In this document: positions 35,996-45,700 of the stretch, in pieces
How the letters are laid out: each line of letters opens with the position of its first letter
Position numbering within the stretch: position 1 is the first letter of the stretch
NCBI RefSeq assembly: GCF_003814705.1
Contig: NZ_RKRA01000001.1
Span: 1,488,001-1,552,000 of the forward strand
DNA from: Georgenia muralis
Lineage (GTDB): Bacteria; Actinomycetota; Actinomycetes; Actinomycetales; Actinomycetaceae
Length of the DNA stretch: 64,000 nt
Direction: 5' to 3'
The notes under the pieces: generated by a model
Databases searched by the model: none
Seen by the model: the letters and a program-made list of their open reading frames with translations, nothing else
What the model was told of the DNA's origin: nothing
Translations under genes and position numbers: made by a program

Positions 35996-36155
35996 GGCCG
36001 GTCCCCTAGGACGTCGCGCCGTCGGGGACGGCTGTCGGGGTCCGTGGGGCGAGGGGCGGCGGGTTGGGGGTCATGGTGGTCCTCCGGGATCGCACGGGCG
36101 GTGTCGTCGAGCGGTTCGGAGCTGGGCGTCGTCCGGATGGGTGCCGACCCGCACC

Positions 36156-36161
36156 CATACT
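36156..36161 (+). promoter_or_regulatory. -10 element of a probable leaderless promoter
   Basis: CATACT lies 7 bp before the ATG at 36169. Confidence 0.35.
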
Positions 36162-36168
36162 GGGCGCC

Positions 36169-36984
36169 ATGGACGCCCCGCTCGTCGGCCCGGTGCGGGC
36201 GCCGGACCTGCACGTCATGACCTGGAACGTGCGGCGGCGGGTGCGTCACCTCGGCCGGCGGAGCCCGGACCTGTGGTCACGCCGCCAGGACCTCGTGCGC
36301 CGCCTCCTCGACGCCGAGCGGCCCGCCGTCCTGGGGGTCCAGGAGGCGCTGCCCGACCAGCTCGAGCTCGTCACCGCGAGCCTCGGACCCGGCTACCGGT
36401 GGGTGGGGCGGGGCCGTGACGCCGCCGGCGTGGACGAGCACGCCGCGCTCGTCTACGACGCGGGGCGGCTGCGGGTCTCCGCGCACACCCACCACGCCCT
36501 GTCCGCGACACCGCACGTCCCCGGCTCGCGCACCTGGGGCAACCTCCTGCCGCGCGCCGTCGTCGCCGCCGAGCTCACCGACCTCGCCACCGGCGCCGAG
36601 CTGCTCGTCCTCAGCACACACCTCGACCACCTCTCCGGCCGGGCGCGCGAGGCCTCGGCGCGGATGATCCACGACCTCGTCGTCGCCGCGGACCGCCCCG
36701 TGGTCGTGCTCGCGGACGCCAACGCCCCCGTGGGGGCCGGCCCGTACCGCGAGCTCACCCGAGGAGGGGTCCTGGTGGACTCGTGGGACGTGGCCGAGCG
36801 GCGCCTGACCCCCGCGTGGGGCACGTTCTCGCGCTACCGCGACCCCGTTCCCGGCGGCCCCCGCATCGACTGGCTGCTGGTGACGCCGGACGTCCACGTG
36901 CACGCGGCCGGCGTGAACGTCGCACGGTTCGACGGCGCGGGCCCCTCCGACCACGAGCCGGTCCAGGCGGTGCTCCGGCTCTGA
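36169..36984 (+). CDS. endonuclease/exonuclease/phosphatase (EEP) family protein
   Basis: A 271-residue metal-dependent phosphoesterase of the EEP fold. Visible motifs in order: MTWNVRR (Asn), LGVQEALPDQ (metal-ligand Glu), LSTHLDH, VLADANAP (catalytic Asp/Asn) and SDHEPV (catalytic Asp-His). There is no signal peptide, so it is cytoplasmic. Substrates in the family range from DNA to phosphoinositides and sugar phosphates and cannot be read here. The ATG at 36169 is supported by CATACT 7 bp upstream; a longer ATG at 36064 exists in frame but would run through that promoter. Confidence 0.85.
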   Translation: MDAPLVGPVRAPDLHVMTWNVRRRVRHLGRRSPDLWSRRQDLVRRLLDAERPAVLGVQEALPDQLELVTASLGPGYRWVGRGRDAAGVDEHAALVYDAGRLRVSAHTHHALSATPHVPGSRTWGNLLPRAVVAAELTDLATGAELLVLSTHLDHLSGRAREASARMIHDLVVAADRPVVVLADANAPVGAGPYRELTRGGVLVDSWDVAERRLTPAWGTFSRYRDPVPGGPRIDWLLVTPDVHVHAAGVNVARFDGAGPSDHEPVQAVLRL

Positions 36985-37051
36985 ACGGCCGGGCGGTCCC
37001 GTGCCCGGACCACGGCCCCGGCGGCACCGACGCTCGAGCGGCACCCTCCCA

Positions 37052-37057
37052 TATCCT
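37052..37057 (+). promoter_or_regulatory. -10 element of a leaderless promoter
   Basis: TATCCT lies 6 bp before the GTG at 37064, in frame with the ThuA-like protein. Confidence 0.5.
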
Positions 37058-37063
37058 GGTCAG

Positions 37064-37816
37064 GTGGCACGACGGAGCCCGCACCACGGTGCAGCTGGGG
37101 GCGATCACGGCGCGGGCGCGGACGAGCGCGTGAGCGCGCTCGTGCTCGTCGGCCGCGGCCGGTACGAGGACCCGTGGCACGACCACGCCGCCGTCGCCCA
37201 CGAGGTCGTGGAGGTCCTCGCCGACGGCGGTCTCGGTGTGACCGTGCGAGGCACCTTCCCCGGCGCGCTCGACGGCGTCGCGACCGGCGCCGGACGTCCC
37301 GGGCTCGTGGTGGTCGTCGCGGGTACCGGGCGCACCGACCCCGACTTCGACGGGACGGACGAGGACTGGTCGCGGTTCCACGCCGCCCTCGACGCTCTCG
37401 TGGGCTTCGGGGTGCCTCTCCTCGCCCTGCACGCCTCGGCCAACACCTTCACGGACTCCCCGGCGTGGGCGCGGCGCCTGGGCGGCCGCTGGGTGCCGGG
37501 AGTCTCCATGCACCCGCCGATCGGTGAGGCTCGCTTCACCGTCACCGACGCGCACCCGGTCACCGCCGGGCTCGGCGACGTCACCGCCTTCGACGAGCGC
37601 TACTGCGACCTCGAGGTCGACCCCGCCTCGACGGTCCTGCTCACGACCGAGCACGAGGGCCGCGAGCACCCCGTGGTGTGGGTGGCCCCCGGGCCGGGAC
37701 GAGTCCTGTACGACGCGCTCGGCCACGACCACCGCTCGTTCGCCAGTGCCTCCCGGCGTGAGCTGCTGCGCCGGGAGGTCGCGTGGCTCACCGCCCCGCC
37801 GGGGGGTCGGCGGTGA
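37064..37816 (+). CDS. ThuA-like domain protein
   Basis: A 250-residue protein with a ThuA-like (glutamine-amidotransferase-like) fold: ALVLVGRGRYEDPWHDH at the first strand, VVVVAGTGR, a LLALHASANTF segment at the position of the nucleophile elbow (Ala-Ser rather than Cys), and [17 protein letters not shown] near the C-terminus. ThuA-like proteins are linked to trehalose or other sugar utilisation, but no sugar gene is adjacent. The leaderless GTG at 37064 adds about 22 disordered residues; an internal GTG at 37130 (VSALVLVG) is the alternative start at the domain edge. Confidence 0.75.
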   Translation: MARRSPHHGAAGGDHGAGADERVSALVLVGRGRYEDPWHDHAAVAHEVVEVLADGGLGVTVRGTFPGALDGVATGAGRPGLVVVVAGTGRTDPDFDGTDEDWSRFHAALDALVGFGVPLLALHASANTFTDSPAWARRLGGRWVPGVSMHPPIGEARFTVTDAHPVTAGLGDVTAFDERYCDLEVDPASTVLLTTEHEGREHPVVWVAPGPGRVLYDALGHDHRSFASASRRELLRREVAWLTAPPGGRR

Positions 37817-37890
37817 GCACCTGAGGGTCGGGCAGCGAGCACCTGACGCCGAGCGCCGCCCGAGCGCACGGCGGTGTGGGCGGCGCCACC

Positions 37891-37896
37891 TACGCT
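37891..37896 (+). promoter_or_regulatory. -10 element of a leaderless promoter for the SNF2 helicase gene
   Basis: TACGCT lies 6 bp before the GTG at 37903. Confidence 0.5.
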
Positions 37897-37902
37897 GGAG
37901 AT

Positions 37903-40900
37903 GTGCCCGTGGCGGAACTGCGCACCTGGCCCGACCTGCCCGGTGAGGACGACATCCTCGCCGCCGTCGGGCCGGGCGCGTTCGTGCGCGGCGGGCTCTA
38001 CGCCCGGGAGGGGCGGGTCACCTGGCTGACCTCCGACCCGGACCGACGCGTCCTCTTCGCCGAGGTCGCAGGCAGCGAGGGCCGCCGGTACCAGACCATC
38101 GTCCAGGTGGGCGACGGAACCCGGCTCAGCCAGGGTCGGTGCACCTGCCCCGTCGCGGTGAGCTGCAAGCACGTCGCGGCCGTGCTGGTCGCGGCCCGCA
38201 CCGACCTCGCCCCCGACCGGCGGCGCACCCCCTCCTGGGAGCGGCTGCTCGCCCGCGTCGTCGACGACGACGGCGAGCCCGACGGCGTCGAGCAGCCCAT
38301 CGGTCTGCAGTTCGAGCCCATGGTGGTGCCGGGCTTCCGCGGGGACCCCGACTCGTTGCGGGTCCGGCTGCGCCCGGTGGTGCCGGGCCGGCGGTCCGCC
38401 TGGGTCCGCACCGGCATCGGCTGGCGGGACCTCGCGTTCCGCTGGGGGGCGCACAACCGCGTCGAGGCGCACCGGGAGGCCCTCCACGCCCTGCACGAGG
38501 CGCACCGCCCGACCGGCTACACCGGCGGCGACGTCCACCTTGACGAGTTCGGTCCGGCGCTGTGGCCCCTGCTGCGGGCCGCCGCCGAGGCGGGAGTGCC
38601 GTTCGTCGACACCCGGGCCACCGGCGGCGTGGTCCTCGCCGACGCTCCCGCCGCTGTCGCGCTCGACCTCGTGCGCGGCGACGACGGCGCCCTCACCGCC
38701 ACGGCCGTCGTCGACCTGCCCGACGGGTACGGCCCGGACGGGCCCGGCGAGGTCTCCGCCGCCCCGCCCGAGGACGGTGAGCCCCGGCTCGCCCTGGTGG
38801 GCTCACCGGCGCACGGCGTCGTCGTCGACCGCGGCGAGCTCGTTCTCGCGCCCTTCGCGCGCGCCCTGACCGGCCGGGCCACGAGCCTGCTGGCCGCCGG
38901 TACGCTCCACGTCCCGGCCGAGGACACCGAGCGCTTCCTCGCCGAGTACTACCCCGCCCTGCGACGACTCGTGCCCGTGCGCTCCGACGGGTCGGTCGAG
39001 CTGCCCGAGGTCGCCCCGCCCCGGCTCGGCCTGACCCTGACGTACGCCGAGGACCACCACCTCACCCTGGAGTGGGACGTCCGCTACGACACGGGCCGCA
39101 GCACCCGCCGGGTGCCGCTGGGGTCCGGCGGCGGCGCCGGACGGGACCGCACCGGGGAGCAGCGACTGCTCAGCGGCCTCGACCTGCCCGAGATCCTCCG
39201 CGCCGGCCCGGGCCCCACCGGCCCCGCGCCGATCGGGCCGGCCCCCACCCTGGTGCTGCGCGGGCTCGACGCCGCCGTCTTCAGCGAGGAGACCCTTCCG
39301 GGCCTGCGGGAGCAGGGCGTCGAGGTCGACGTCGTCGGCACCCCGCCCGCCTACCGCCGCTCCGACGCCGTGCCCGTCATCCGGCTCTCCGCCACCGAGG
39401 CCGAGGGGGACTGGTTCGACCTCGGGGTGAGCGTGGAGATCGACGGCGAGAAGATCCCCTTCGAGCGGCTCTTCGTCGCCCTCGCCCGCGGCGAGGACCA
39501 CCTCGTCCTGGACTCGGGCACGTACTTCGGCATCGACCGGCCCGAGCTCGACCAGCTCCGTCGCCTCATCGAGGAGGCGCGGTACCTCACCGACCGGCCG
39601 GCCGCCGACGGCCCCCTGCGCATGACCAGCTACCAGGTGGGGCTGTGGGAGGAGCTGGCCGCCCTCGGCGTCGTCGAGGCACAGAGCGCGCGGTGGGCGT
39701 CCTCCGTGGACCGCCTCCTCGCCGGGCACGCCGCTGACCCGCCCGCCGTGCCCGCAGGCCTCGCCGCCACCCTGCGGCCCTACCAGGAGGAGGGCTTCCG
39801 CTGGCTCAGCCACCTGTGGGACGCCGGCCTCGGCGGGATCCTCGCCGACGACATGGGCCTGGGCAAGACCGTCCAGACCCTCGCGATGATCCTGCGCGCC
39901 CAGGAGACCGGGTCGTTGACGGCGCCCGTCCTCGTCGTCGCACCCACCTCCGTCGTGGCCGGGTGGGCGGAGGAGGCGGGCCGCTTCGCCCCGGGGCTGC
40001 GGGTGGTCACCCTGTCCGAGACGCAGCGCAAGTCCGGCCGCCCGCTCGCCGGCGACGTCGCGGAGGCGGACCTCGTCGTCACCTCCTACGCCCTGTTCCG
40101 CATCGACGAGGCGGCCTACCGCGGGCTCGCGTGGAGCGGCCTGGTGCTCGACGAGGCGCAGTTCGTCAAGAACCACCAGGCCAAGACCTACCAGTGCGCC
40201 CGGCGGCTCGCGGCTCCCTTCAAGCTCGCGATCAGCGGCACGCCGCTGGAGAACAGCCTCATGGACCTGTGGGCGCTGCTGTCCATCGTCGCGCCGGGGA
40301 TGTTCCCCGACCCGCAGGTCTTCACCGAGGTCTACCGCCGGCCGATCGAGCGCGGCACGGACCCCGAGCGCCTCGCCACGCTGCGCGCGCGGATCCGGCC
40401 CTTCATCCGCCGCCGCACCAAGGAGCAGGTGGCCCCCGACCTGCCGCCCAAGCAGGAGCAGGTCCTCCACGTCCAGCTCAACCCGCGCCACCGCAAGGTC
40501 TACGACACCCACCTCCAGCGCGAGCGGCGCAAGGTCCTCAGCCTCCTCGACGACGTCGAGAAGAACCGGTTCACGATCCTGCGCTCGCTGACCCTGCTGC
40601 GCCAGCTCAGCCTCGACGCCGCCCTGGTGGACGAGCAGTACGCGTCGGTGCGCTCGTCGAAGGCCGACGTCTTCCTCGAGCAGCTCGAGGAGGTGATCGC
40701 CGGTGGCCACCGGGCCCTGGTCTTCAGCCAGTTCACGAGCTTCCTCGCCACCGTCCGCGACCGGCTCGACGAGCGGGGAGTCGACTACTGCTACCTCGAC
40801 GGACGCACCCGGAACCGAGCCCGTCGGGTCGAGGAGTTCAAGACCGGCCAGGCGCCGGTGTTCCTCATCAGCCTCAAGGCCGGCGGCTTCGGGCTCAACC

Positions 40901-41160
40901 TCACGGAGGCCGACTACTGCTTCGTCCTCGACCCGTGGTGGAACCCCGCCGCCGAGGCCCAGGCCGTGGACCGCACGCACCGCATCGGCCAGGACAAGAG
41001 CGTCATGGTCTACCGGCTGGTCGCGGAGGACACCATCGAGGAGAAGGTCCTGGCCCTCCAGGCCCGCAAGCGCGACCTGTTCGACAAGGTCGTCGACGAG
41101 GGCGGCGCGCTCTCGGCGCCGCTGAGCGCCGGCGACATCCGCGAGCTGCTGGAGGCCTGA
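37903..41160 (+). CDS. SWIM zinc-finger SNF2-family helicase
   Basis: A 1085-residue Swi2/Snf2 DNA translocase. An N-terminal SWIM zinc finger has Cys80, Cys82, Cys88 and His90 (CTCPVAVSCKH). A long middle region of about 500 residues precedes the ATPase core. Helicase motifs are DDMGLGKTVQTL (Walker A Lys655), VVAPTSVVAGW, DEAQ (750-753), SGTPLENSL, and in the second lobe VFSQFTSFL, SLKAGGFGLNLTEADYCFVLD and RTHRIGQDK. It probably remodels protein-DNA complexes. The GTG at 37903 is supported by TACGCT 6 bp upstream. It ends 9 bp from the convergent HEPN toxin gene. Confidence 0.9.
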   Translation: MPVAELRTWPDLPGEDDILAAVGPGAFVRGGLYAREGRVTWLTSDPDRRVLFAEVAGSEGRRYQTIVQVGDGTRLSQGRCTCPVAVSCKHVAAVLVAARTDLAPDRRRTPSWERLLARVVDDDGEPDGVEQPIGLQFEPMVVPGFRGDPDSLRVRLRPVVPGRRSAWVRTGIGWRDLAFRWGAHNRVEAHREALHALHEAHRPTGYTGGDVHLDEFGPALWPLLRAAAEAGVPFVDTRATGGVVLADAPAAVALDLVRGDDGALTATAVVDLPDGYGPDGPGEVSAAPPEDGEPRLALVGSPAHGVVVDRGELVLAPFARALTGRATSLLAAGTLHVPAEDTERFLAEYYPALRRLVPVRSDGSVELPEVAPPRLGLTLTYAEDHHLTLEWDVRYDTGRSTRRVPLGSGGGAGRDRTGEQRLLSGLDLPEILRAGPGPTGPAPIGPAPTLVLRGLDAAVFSEETLPGLREQGVEVDVVGTPPAYRRSDAVPVIRLSATEAEGDWFDLGVSVEIDGEKIPFERLFVALARGEDHLVLDSGTYFGIDRPELDQLRRLIEEARYLTDRPAADGPLRMTSYQVGLWEELAALGVVEAQSARWASSVDRLLAGHAADPPAVPAGLAATLRPYQEEGFRWLSHLWDAGLGGILADDMGLGKTVQTLAMILRAQETGSLTAPVLVVAPTSVVAGWAEEAGRFAPGLRVVTLSETQRKSGRPLAGDVAEADLVVTSYALFRIDEAAYRGLAWSGLVLDEAQFVKNHQAKTYQCARRLAAPFKLAISGTPLENSLMDLWALLSIVAPGMFPDPQVFTEVYRRPIERGTDPERLATLRARIRPFIRRRTKEQVAPDLPPKQEQVLHVQLNPRHRKVYDTHLQRERRKVLSLLDDVEKNRFTILRSLTLLRQLSLDAALVDEQYASVRSSKADVFLEQLEEVIAGGHRALVFSQFTSFLATVRDRLDERGVDYCYLDGRTRNRARRVEEFKTGQAPVFLISLKAGGFGLNLTEADYCFVLDPWWNPAAEAQAVDRTHRIGQDKSVMVYRLVAEDTIEEKVLALQARKRDLFDKVVDEGGALSAPLSAGDIRELLEA

Positions 41161-41169
41161 GGTGTGCGT

Positions 41170-41502
41170 TCAGCTTCCGTCGGTGAGCTGACGTCCGATC
41201 GTGGGAAGGTCGTACCTGAGGGTGTCCCACACCACCCGCCTCTCGATCGACTGGTAGTGGTGTGCGAGCTTGTCCCGCATGAGCCGGAGCTCCACCCAGG
41301 GCACCTCCTGGTGCGAGGCGCGGTAGGCCGGGGTGAGCAGGGACGCGGCCGAGCTGACGTCGATGATGATGGCCTTGGCTGCGAGGAAGAGGTAGGGCTC
41401 GTCCGGGTCGAAGAACGCCTCGGGGCCCTTCGCCACGAGACGGTCGGCGAGCCGGAGGTGCACGCGGATGTCCTCGACGTACCGGTCGTCCTTGCCCTCC
41501 AC
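41170..41502 (-). CDS. hepT: HEPN-domain toxin, HepT-like
   Basis: A 110-residue all-helical protein of the HepT group. It has the RNase motif RX4HXY as RDKLAHHY (about residues 76-83), preceded by VPWVELRLM and followed by VVWDTLRYDLP, as in DUF86 proteins. In the characterised HepT-MntA system the toxin is an RNase and its motif Tyr is AMPylated by the MNT antitoxin. The GTG at 41502 shares one base with the antitoxin stop (TAGTG), so translation is tightly coupled. The symbol is by family similarity. Confidence 0.8.
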   Translation of the reverse strand: MEGKDDRYVEDIRVHLRLADRLVAKGPEAFFDPDEPYLFLAAKAIIIDVSSAASLLTPAYRASHQEVPWVELRLMRDKLAHHYQSIERRVVWDTLRYDLPTIGRQLTDGS

Positions 41503-41954
41503 TACAGCGGCACCGCCTCGGCGCGGGCGGTCGTGAGCGCGGGAGTCGCGGGGTCGTCCACGACGATGTCGACAGGCAGGTCGAGCACGGCGCGCACCGC
41601 CTCCTCCATCCTGATGACGGCGATGAGGCCGGTGCCCTCCGGTGCGTCGACGAGGAGGTCGACGTCCGACCCGGGTTGGTCGGTGCCGTGGATCGTCGAC
41701 CCGAACACCCGGATCCGCTGGGCGCCCATCGACTCGAGCAGGGTGCGGACCTCGGCGCGGTGGCGTTGCAGGGTCGGCCCCGGGCGCAGGAGTGAACGGA
41801 TCGCACCCTCCACCCGGGTCAGGAGCGCGTCGCTCGTGGGCCGGCCGTTCTCGAGCGCGGACAGGTCCGGCTGGTGCATGCGGGCCGCTCGCGCGACCTC
41901 CGTCTGCGTGAGCCCGTGCTTGGTCCGCAGCGCCCGCAGCTCGCTCCCGTCCAT
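41502..41954 (-). CDS. XRE helix-turn-helix fused to MNT nucleotidyltransferase antitoxin
   Basis: A 150-residue fusion. Residues 1-57 are an XRE/Cro helix-turn-helix (LRALRTKHGLTQTEVARAA, QPDLSALENGR). Residues 75-150 are a minimal nucleotidyltransferase with the GSX10DXD motif (VFGSTIHG then SDVDLL). MNT antitoxins neutralise HepT by AMPylating its active-site Tyr; the attached DNA-binding domain suggests it also represses its own promoter (inference). I start at ATG 41954 because TATACT lies 6 bp upstream. The toxin gene follows in the same operon with a one-base overlap. Confidence 0.85.
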   Translation of the reverse strand: MDGSELRALRTKHGLTQTEVARAARMHQPDLSALENGRPTSDALLTRVEGAIRSLLRPGPTLQRHRAEVRTLLESMGAQRIRVFGSTIHGTDQPGSDVDLLVDAPEGTGLIAVIRMEEAVRAVLDLPVDIVVDDPATPALTTARAEAVPL

Positions 41955-41960
41955 CGTCCA

Positions 41961-41966
41961 AGTATA
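41961..41966 (-). promoter_or_regulatory. -10 element of a leaderless promoter for the toxin-antitoxin operon
   Basis: TATACT on the minus strand is followed by exactly 6 bp and the ATG at 41954. It is the closest match to TATAAT among the leaderless sites here. Confidence 0.6.
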
Positions 41967-42038
41967 GGAGTGCACTATGGACTTGGTGATGACGGCACGT
42001 CGTCGTCGACGACGATCGCTGCCGGGCGTCCGCCGGAC

Positions 42039-42554
42039 CTACTCGATGTCCAGGGTGGTGCAGATGTTCTGGAGGCTGTTGGCCGTGCACAGGCGGTAGA
42101 CGCCGGGCTGGACCGTGTCCGGGATGGTGAGGGTGTCGGGCCCGGGGCCCTCGATCCCGATGTCCTCCCACCCCCTGCCCTCGTCGTCGTCCACGGACCA
42201 CCACGAGGGGGAACCGGCGCCGTAGCCGTCGGTGACGGCGGTCAGGTAGTAGCGGGCCTGCCAGGTCTCGCCGTCCTGCTCCTCGAGGACCCACGCGATG
42301 CCCCGAGCGGTCTCCTGGGGGAACCGGACCTCGATGGTCTGCCCGGGGTTTACCTGCGACGCCGAGAGCTCCATCAGCTCGGGTCGCATCTGGGCCCCGG
42401 GATCGCTCGGCCCGAGGGTCCTCGGTGGGGTACCGGATGCGCTCGGCCCGGGAGTGCCGGGATCGCTCGCTCCAGGGGTCCCAGGCGCGCCGCAGCCTGC
42501 CAGCAGCGCAGCGAGGAGAGTCGTGGCGACGACCCGACGCCCGGATCCGCTCAC
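42039..42554 (-). CDS. small lipoprotein, unknown function
   Basis: A 171-residue lipoprotein: signal peptide with lipobox LLAGC (Cys near residue 21), a Pro/Gly/Ser/Thr linker (22-55), and a beta-rich domain of about 115 residues (LSASQVNPGQTIEVRFPQ, WVLEEQDGETWQARYYL, GVYRLCTANSLQNICTTLDIE) with two Cys near the end that could pair. The pattern resembles an Ig-like surface domain. The GTG at 42554 has GGAGGTCGG upstream. It lies 84 bp upstream of the toxin-antitoxin operon on the same strand, which has its own promoter. Confidence 0.7.
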   Translation of the reverse strand: MSGSGRRVVATTLLAALLAGCGAPGTPGASDPGTPGPSASGTPPRTLGPSDPGAQMRPELMELSASQVNPGQTIEVRFPQETARGIAWVLEEQDGETWQARYYLTAVTDGYGAGSPSWWSVDDDEGRGWEDIGIEGPGPDTLTIPDTVQPGVYRLCTANSLQNICTTLDIE

Positions 42555-42755
42555 GGCACCGACCTCCTGCCGTGATGCTAGCCCGGGTGTCGCAGCCGGA
42601 CCATGCGCGCTCCGTCCCGGCCGGGCGACGGGTCCTCCACAGGGACGGGACGGTCGACGTGGAGCACCTCACCGGCGCCCGGCCGCCGGTCCTGCCGGTG
42701 GGTGTCACCGGTCGGTCATAGGCTGAACGGGCCGTCGACCACGGGAGGTGAACCG

Positions 42756-45700
42756 GTGCTCCACCTGCACCGTTCCGAGCGCGCGGACGCGCTCATCGCG
42801 CCGCTGGCCGCCGTGCTCACCGAGCCCCCCGAAGACGCCTTCGCGGCCGACGTCGTCGCGGTGCCCACCCGTGGCGTCGAGCGCTGGGTCGCGCAGCGGC
42901 TGTCCCACCACCTCGGGGCCGGTGACGGTGAGGCCGGGATCTGCGCGAACGTCACGTTCGGCTCCCCGGCCCGTCTCGTCGCCGATGTCGTCACGGCCGC
43001 CGCGGGCGTCGACCCCGACGAGGACCCCTGGCGCACCGAGCGGCTCACCTGGCCCCTGCTCGAGGTCGTCGACGCCTCCGCGGGCGAGCCGTGGTGCGCG
43101 GTCCTCGACCGGCACCTCGGCGCGGGTGAGGACGACGAGGTCCGTCACGGCCGGCGGCTCGCCCTCGCCCGTCACCTGGCTCGGCTGTTCGACTCCTACG
43201 CCGCGCAGCGGCCGGGCATGACCGGTGCCTGGGCCCGTGGGCTCGACGACGACGGCGCCGGCGCCGCCGTCCCGCCGGACCTCGCCTGGCAGCCCGAGCT
43301 GTGGCGCCGCCTGCGCGAGCGGATCGGTGTGCCGAGCCCGGGGGAGTACCTCCCCGACGCGCTGCTCGCCCTCACGGAGCGGCCGGCGTCCGTCGACCTC
43401 CCCGCGCGGCTGTCCGTCTTCGGCCCCACCCGGCTGCCCGAGGACCAGCTCCGCGTGCTCCGCGCCCTCGCCGTCCACCGCGACGTCCACCTCTGGCTCC
43501 CGCACCCCTCCCCGGCGCTGTGGGACCGCGTGGCCGCTGCCCCGCGCCCGGCCTCGCCCCGCCGCCGGGACCAGCGCACCCACGCTCACCACCCCCTCCT
43601 GGCGTCGATGGCCCGCGACGCCACCGAGCTCCAGCTGCGGCTCACCGCCGAGCCCGGCGGCGCCGTCGTCGAGCACCACCCCGCGTCCGCGCCCACCCAC
43701 ACCCTCCTCGGTGCGCTCCAGGAGCGCCTGCGCGCCGACGACCCCCGGCCCGGGCCGCACCGCCTCGCTGCCGACGACCGCAGCGTTCAGGTCCACGCCT
43801 GCCACGGCCGCGCCCGGCAGGTCGAGGTGCTCCGCGAGGTCCTCGCCGGCCTGTTCGCCGACGACCACACCCTCGAGCCGCGCGACGTCGTCGTCATGAG
43901 CCCGGACATCGAGACGATCGCCCCGCTCGTCACCGCCACGTTCGGCCTCGCGGTGGACGAGCCGGCCGCCGGCCCGGCGGCCGAGCCCCACCCCGGGCAG
44001 CTCCTCCGCGTCCGGCTGGCCGACCGCTCGCCCAGCCACACCAACCCCCTCCTCGCCCTCCTTGCGGCGCTGCTCGCGCTGGCCGACGGTCGGGTGACCG
44101 TCTCCGAGGTGCTCGACCTCGCCGCCGGCGAGCCGGTCCGCCGCCGCTTCCGGTTCTCCGACGACGACCTCGCGCGGGTCCGGGACTGGTCCGTCGAGAC
44201 CGGCGTCCACTGGGGTGAGGACGGCGCGCGCCGGGCAAGGTTCGGCCTGCCCGACCTGCGCCAGGGCACCTGGGAGGTCGCCCTCGACCGGGTGCTCCTC
44301 GGCGCCGCGATGGCCGAGGAGGACCACCGCTTCGTCGGCCACGCCCTGCCGCTCGACGACGTCGACAGCACCGACGTCGACCTCGCCGGCCGGCTCGCCG
44401 AGCTGCTCGACCGCCTCGCCGACGTCCTGCGCACCCTCGCCGGTCCGCACCCGCTCGGCACCTGGCTCGACCACCTCGACCGGGCCCTCACCCTCCTGGC
44501 CGACCCCGCCGAGGACTGGCAGGGCGTCCAGGCGCGCTGGGTTCTCGGTGACGTCCGCGACTCCGCCCACCCCGCCGGCGAGGACTACGAGGGCGCGGAC
44601 CTGCGGCTGCCCGACGTGCGGGCGCTGCTCGACGACCGGCTCGCCGGCCGCCCCACCCGCGCCGGCTTCCGCACCGGGGCGCTGACCATGTGCTCGATGG
44701 AGCCCATGAGGGCCGTCCCGCACCGCGTCGTGTGCCTGCTGGGGGTCGACGACGGCACGTTCCCGCGGGGGACCTCCGCCGACGGCGACGACGTCCTCCT
44801 GCGCGACCCGTGCGTGGGCGAGCGGGACCGGCGCAGCGAGGACCGGCAGATCTTCCTCGACGCCGTCGCCGCGGCCGGCGAGCACCTCGTCGTGCTGTAC
44901 TCCGGCGCCGACGAGCGCACCGGCGCCGCCCGCCCGCCGGCCGTCCCCGTCGGGGAGCTCCTCGACGCCGTCGACCAGGCCGCAGCCTCGCCCGACGGGC
45001 GGCCGGTGCGCGAGCACGTGCTCGTCCGCCACCCGCTCCAGGTCGTCGACGAGCGCAACTTCCTCCCCGGTGCGCTCGGCCGCCCCGGGCCGCTGAGCTT
45101 CGACGCCGTCGCCCACGCCGCTGCGCTCGCCGGACGCGGCGAGCGCAGCGGCGGCGGGCCGTTCCTCACGGCACCGCTCCCGCCCGAGCGCCCCGTCCCC
45201 GGCTCCCGCGCGTCGAACGGCGACGCCGGCGCCGAGAGCCCCGTCGTCGACCTCGCGGACCTCGTCGCGATGCTCGAGCACCCGGTGAAGTGGTTCCTGC
45301 GCCGCCGGCTCCAGATCTCCCTCGCGGGCGAGACCGAGGACGTCGAGGATCGGCTCCCGCTCGAGCTCGACCCGCTCGAGGCCTGGCAGATCGGCGACCG
45401 GCTCCTCACGGCGCGCCTGGACGGCGCGGACCCGAACCGGGCGTTCAACGCCGAGTGGCGCCGCGGTGAGGTGCCCCCCAAGGAGCTCGGCCGCGCGGTC
45501 CTGCTCGACGTCGGCGGGCGGGTCGAACCGGTCGCGGTGGCCGCCGGCCGGTACACCGCCGGGGAGGCGCGGGCGGTCGACCTCACGCTCTCCCTGCCCT
45601 CCGGGACCGTCCTGACCGGCACCGTCCCGGGCGTCCACGGCACCACGGTGGTGCGGGCCACGTACTCCAAGCTCGCGCCCAAGCACCGGCTGCGCGCCTG

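Noticed and set aside
41502-42708. Extension of the HEPN toxin frame upstream across the antitoxin
   Set aside because: The upstream part is out-of-frame antitoxin and lipoprotein sequence; the GTG at the antitoxin stop gives the normal HepT length.
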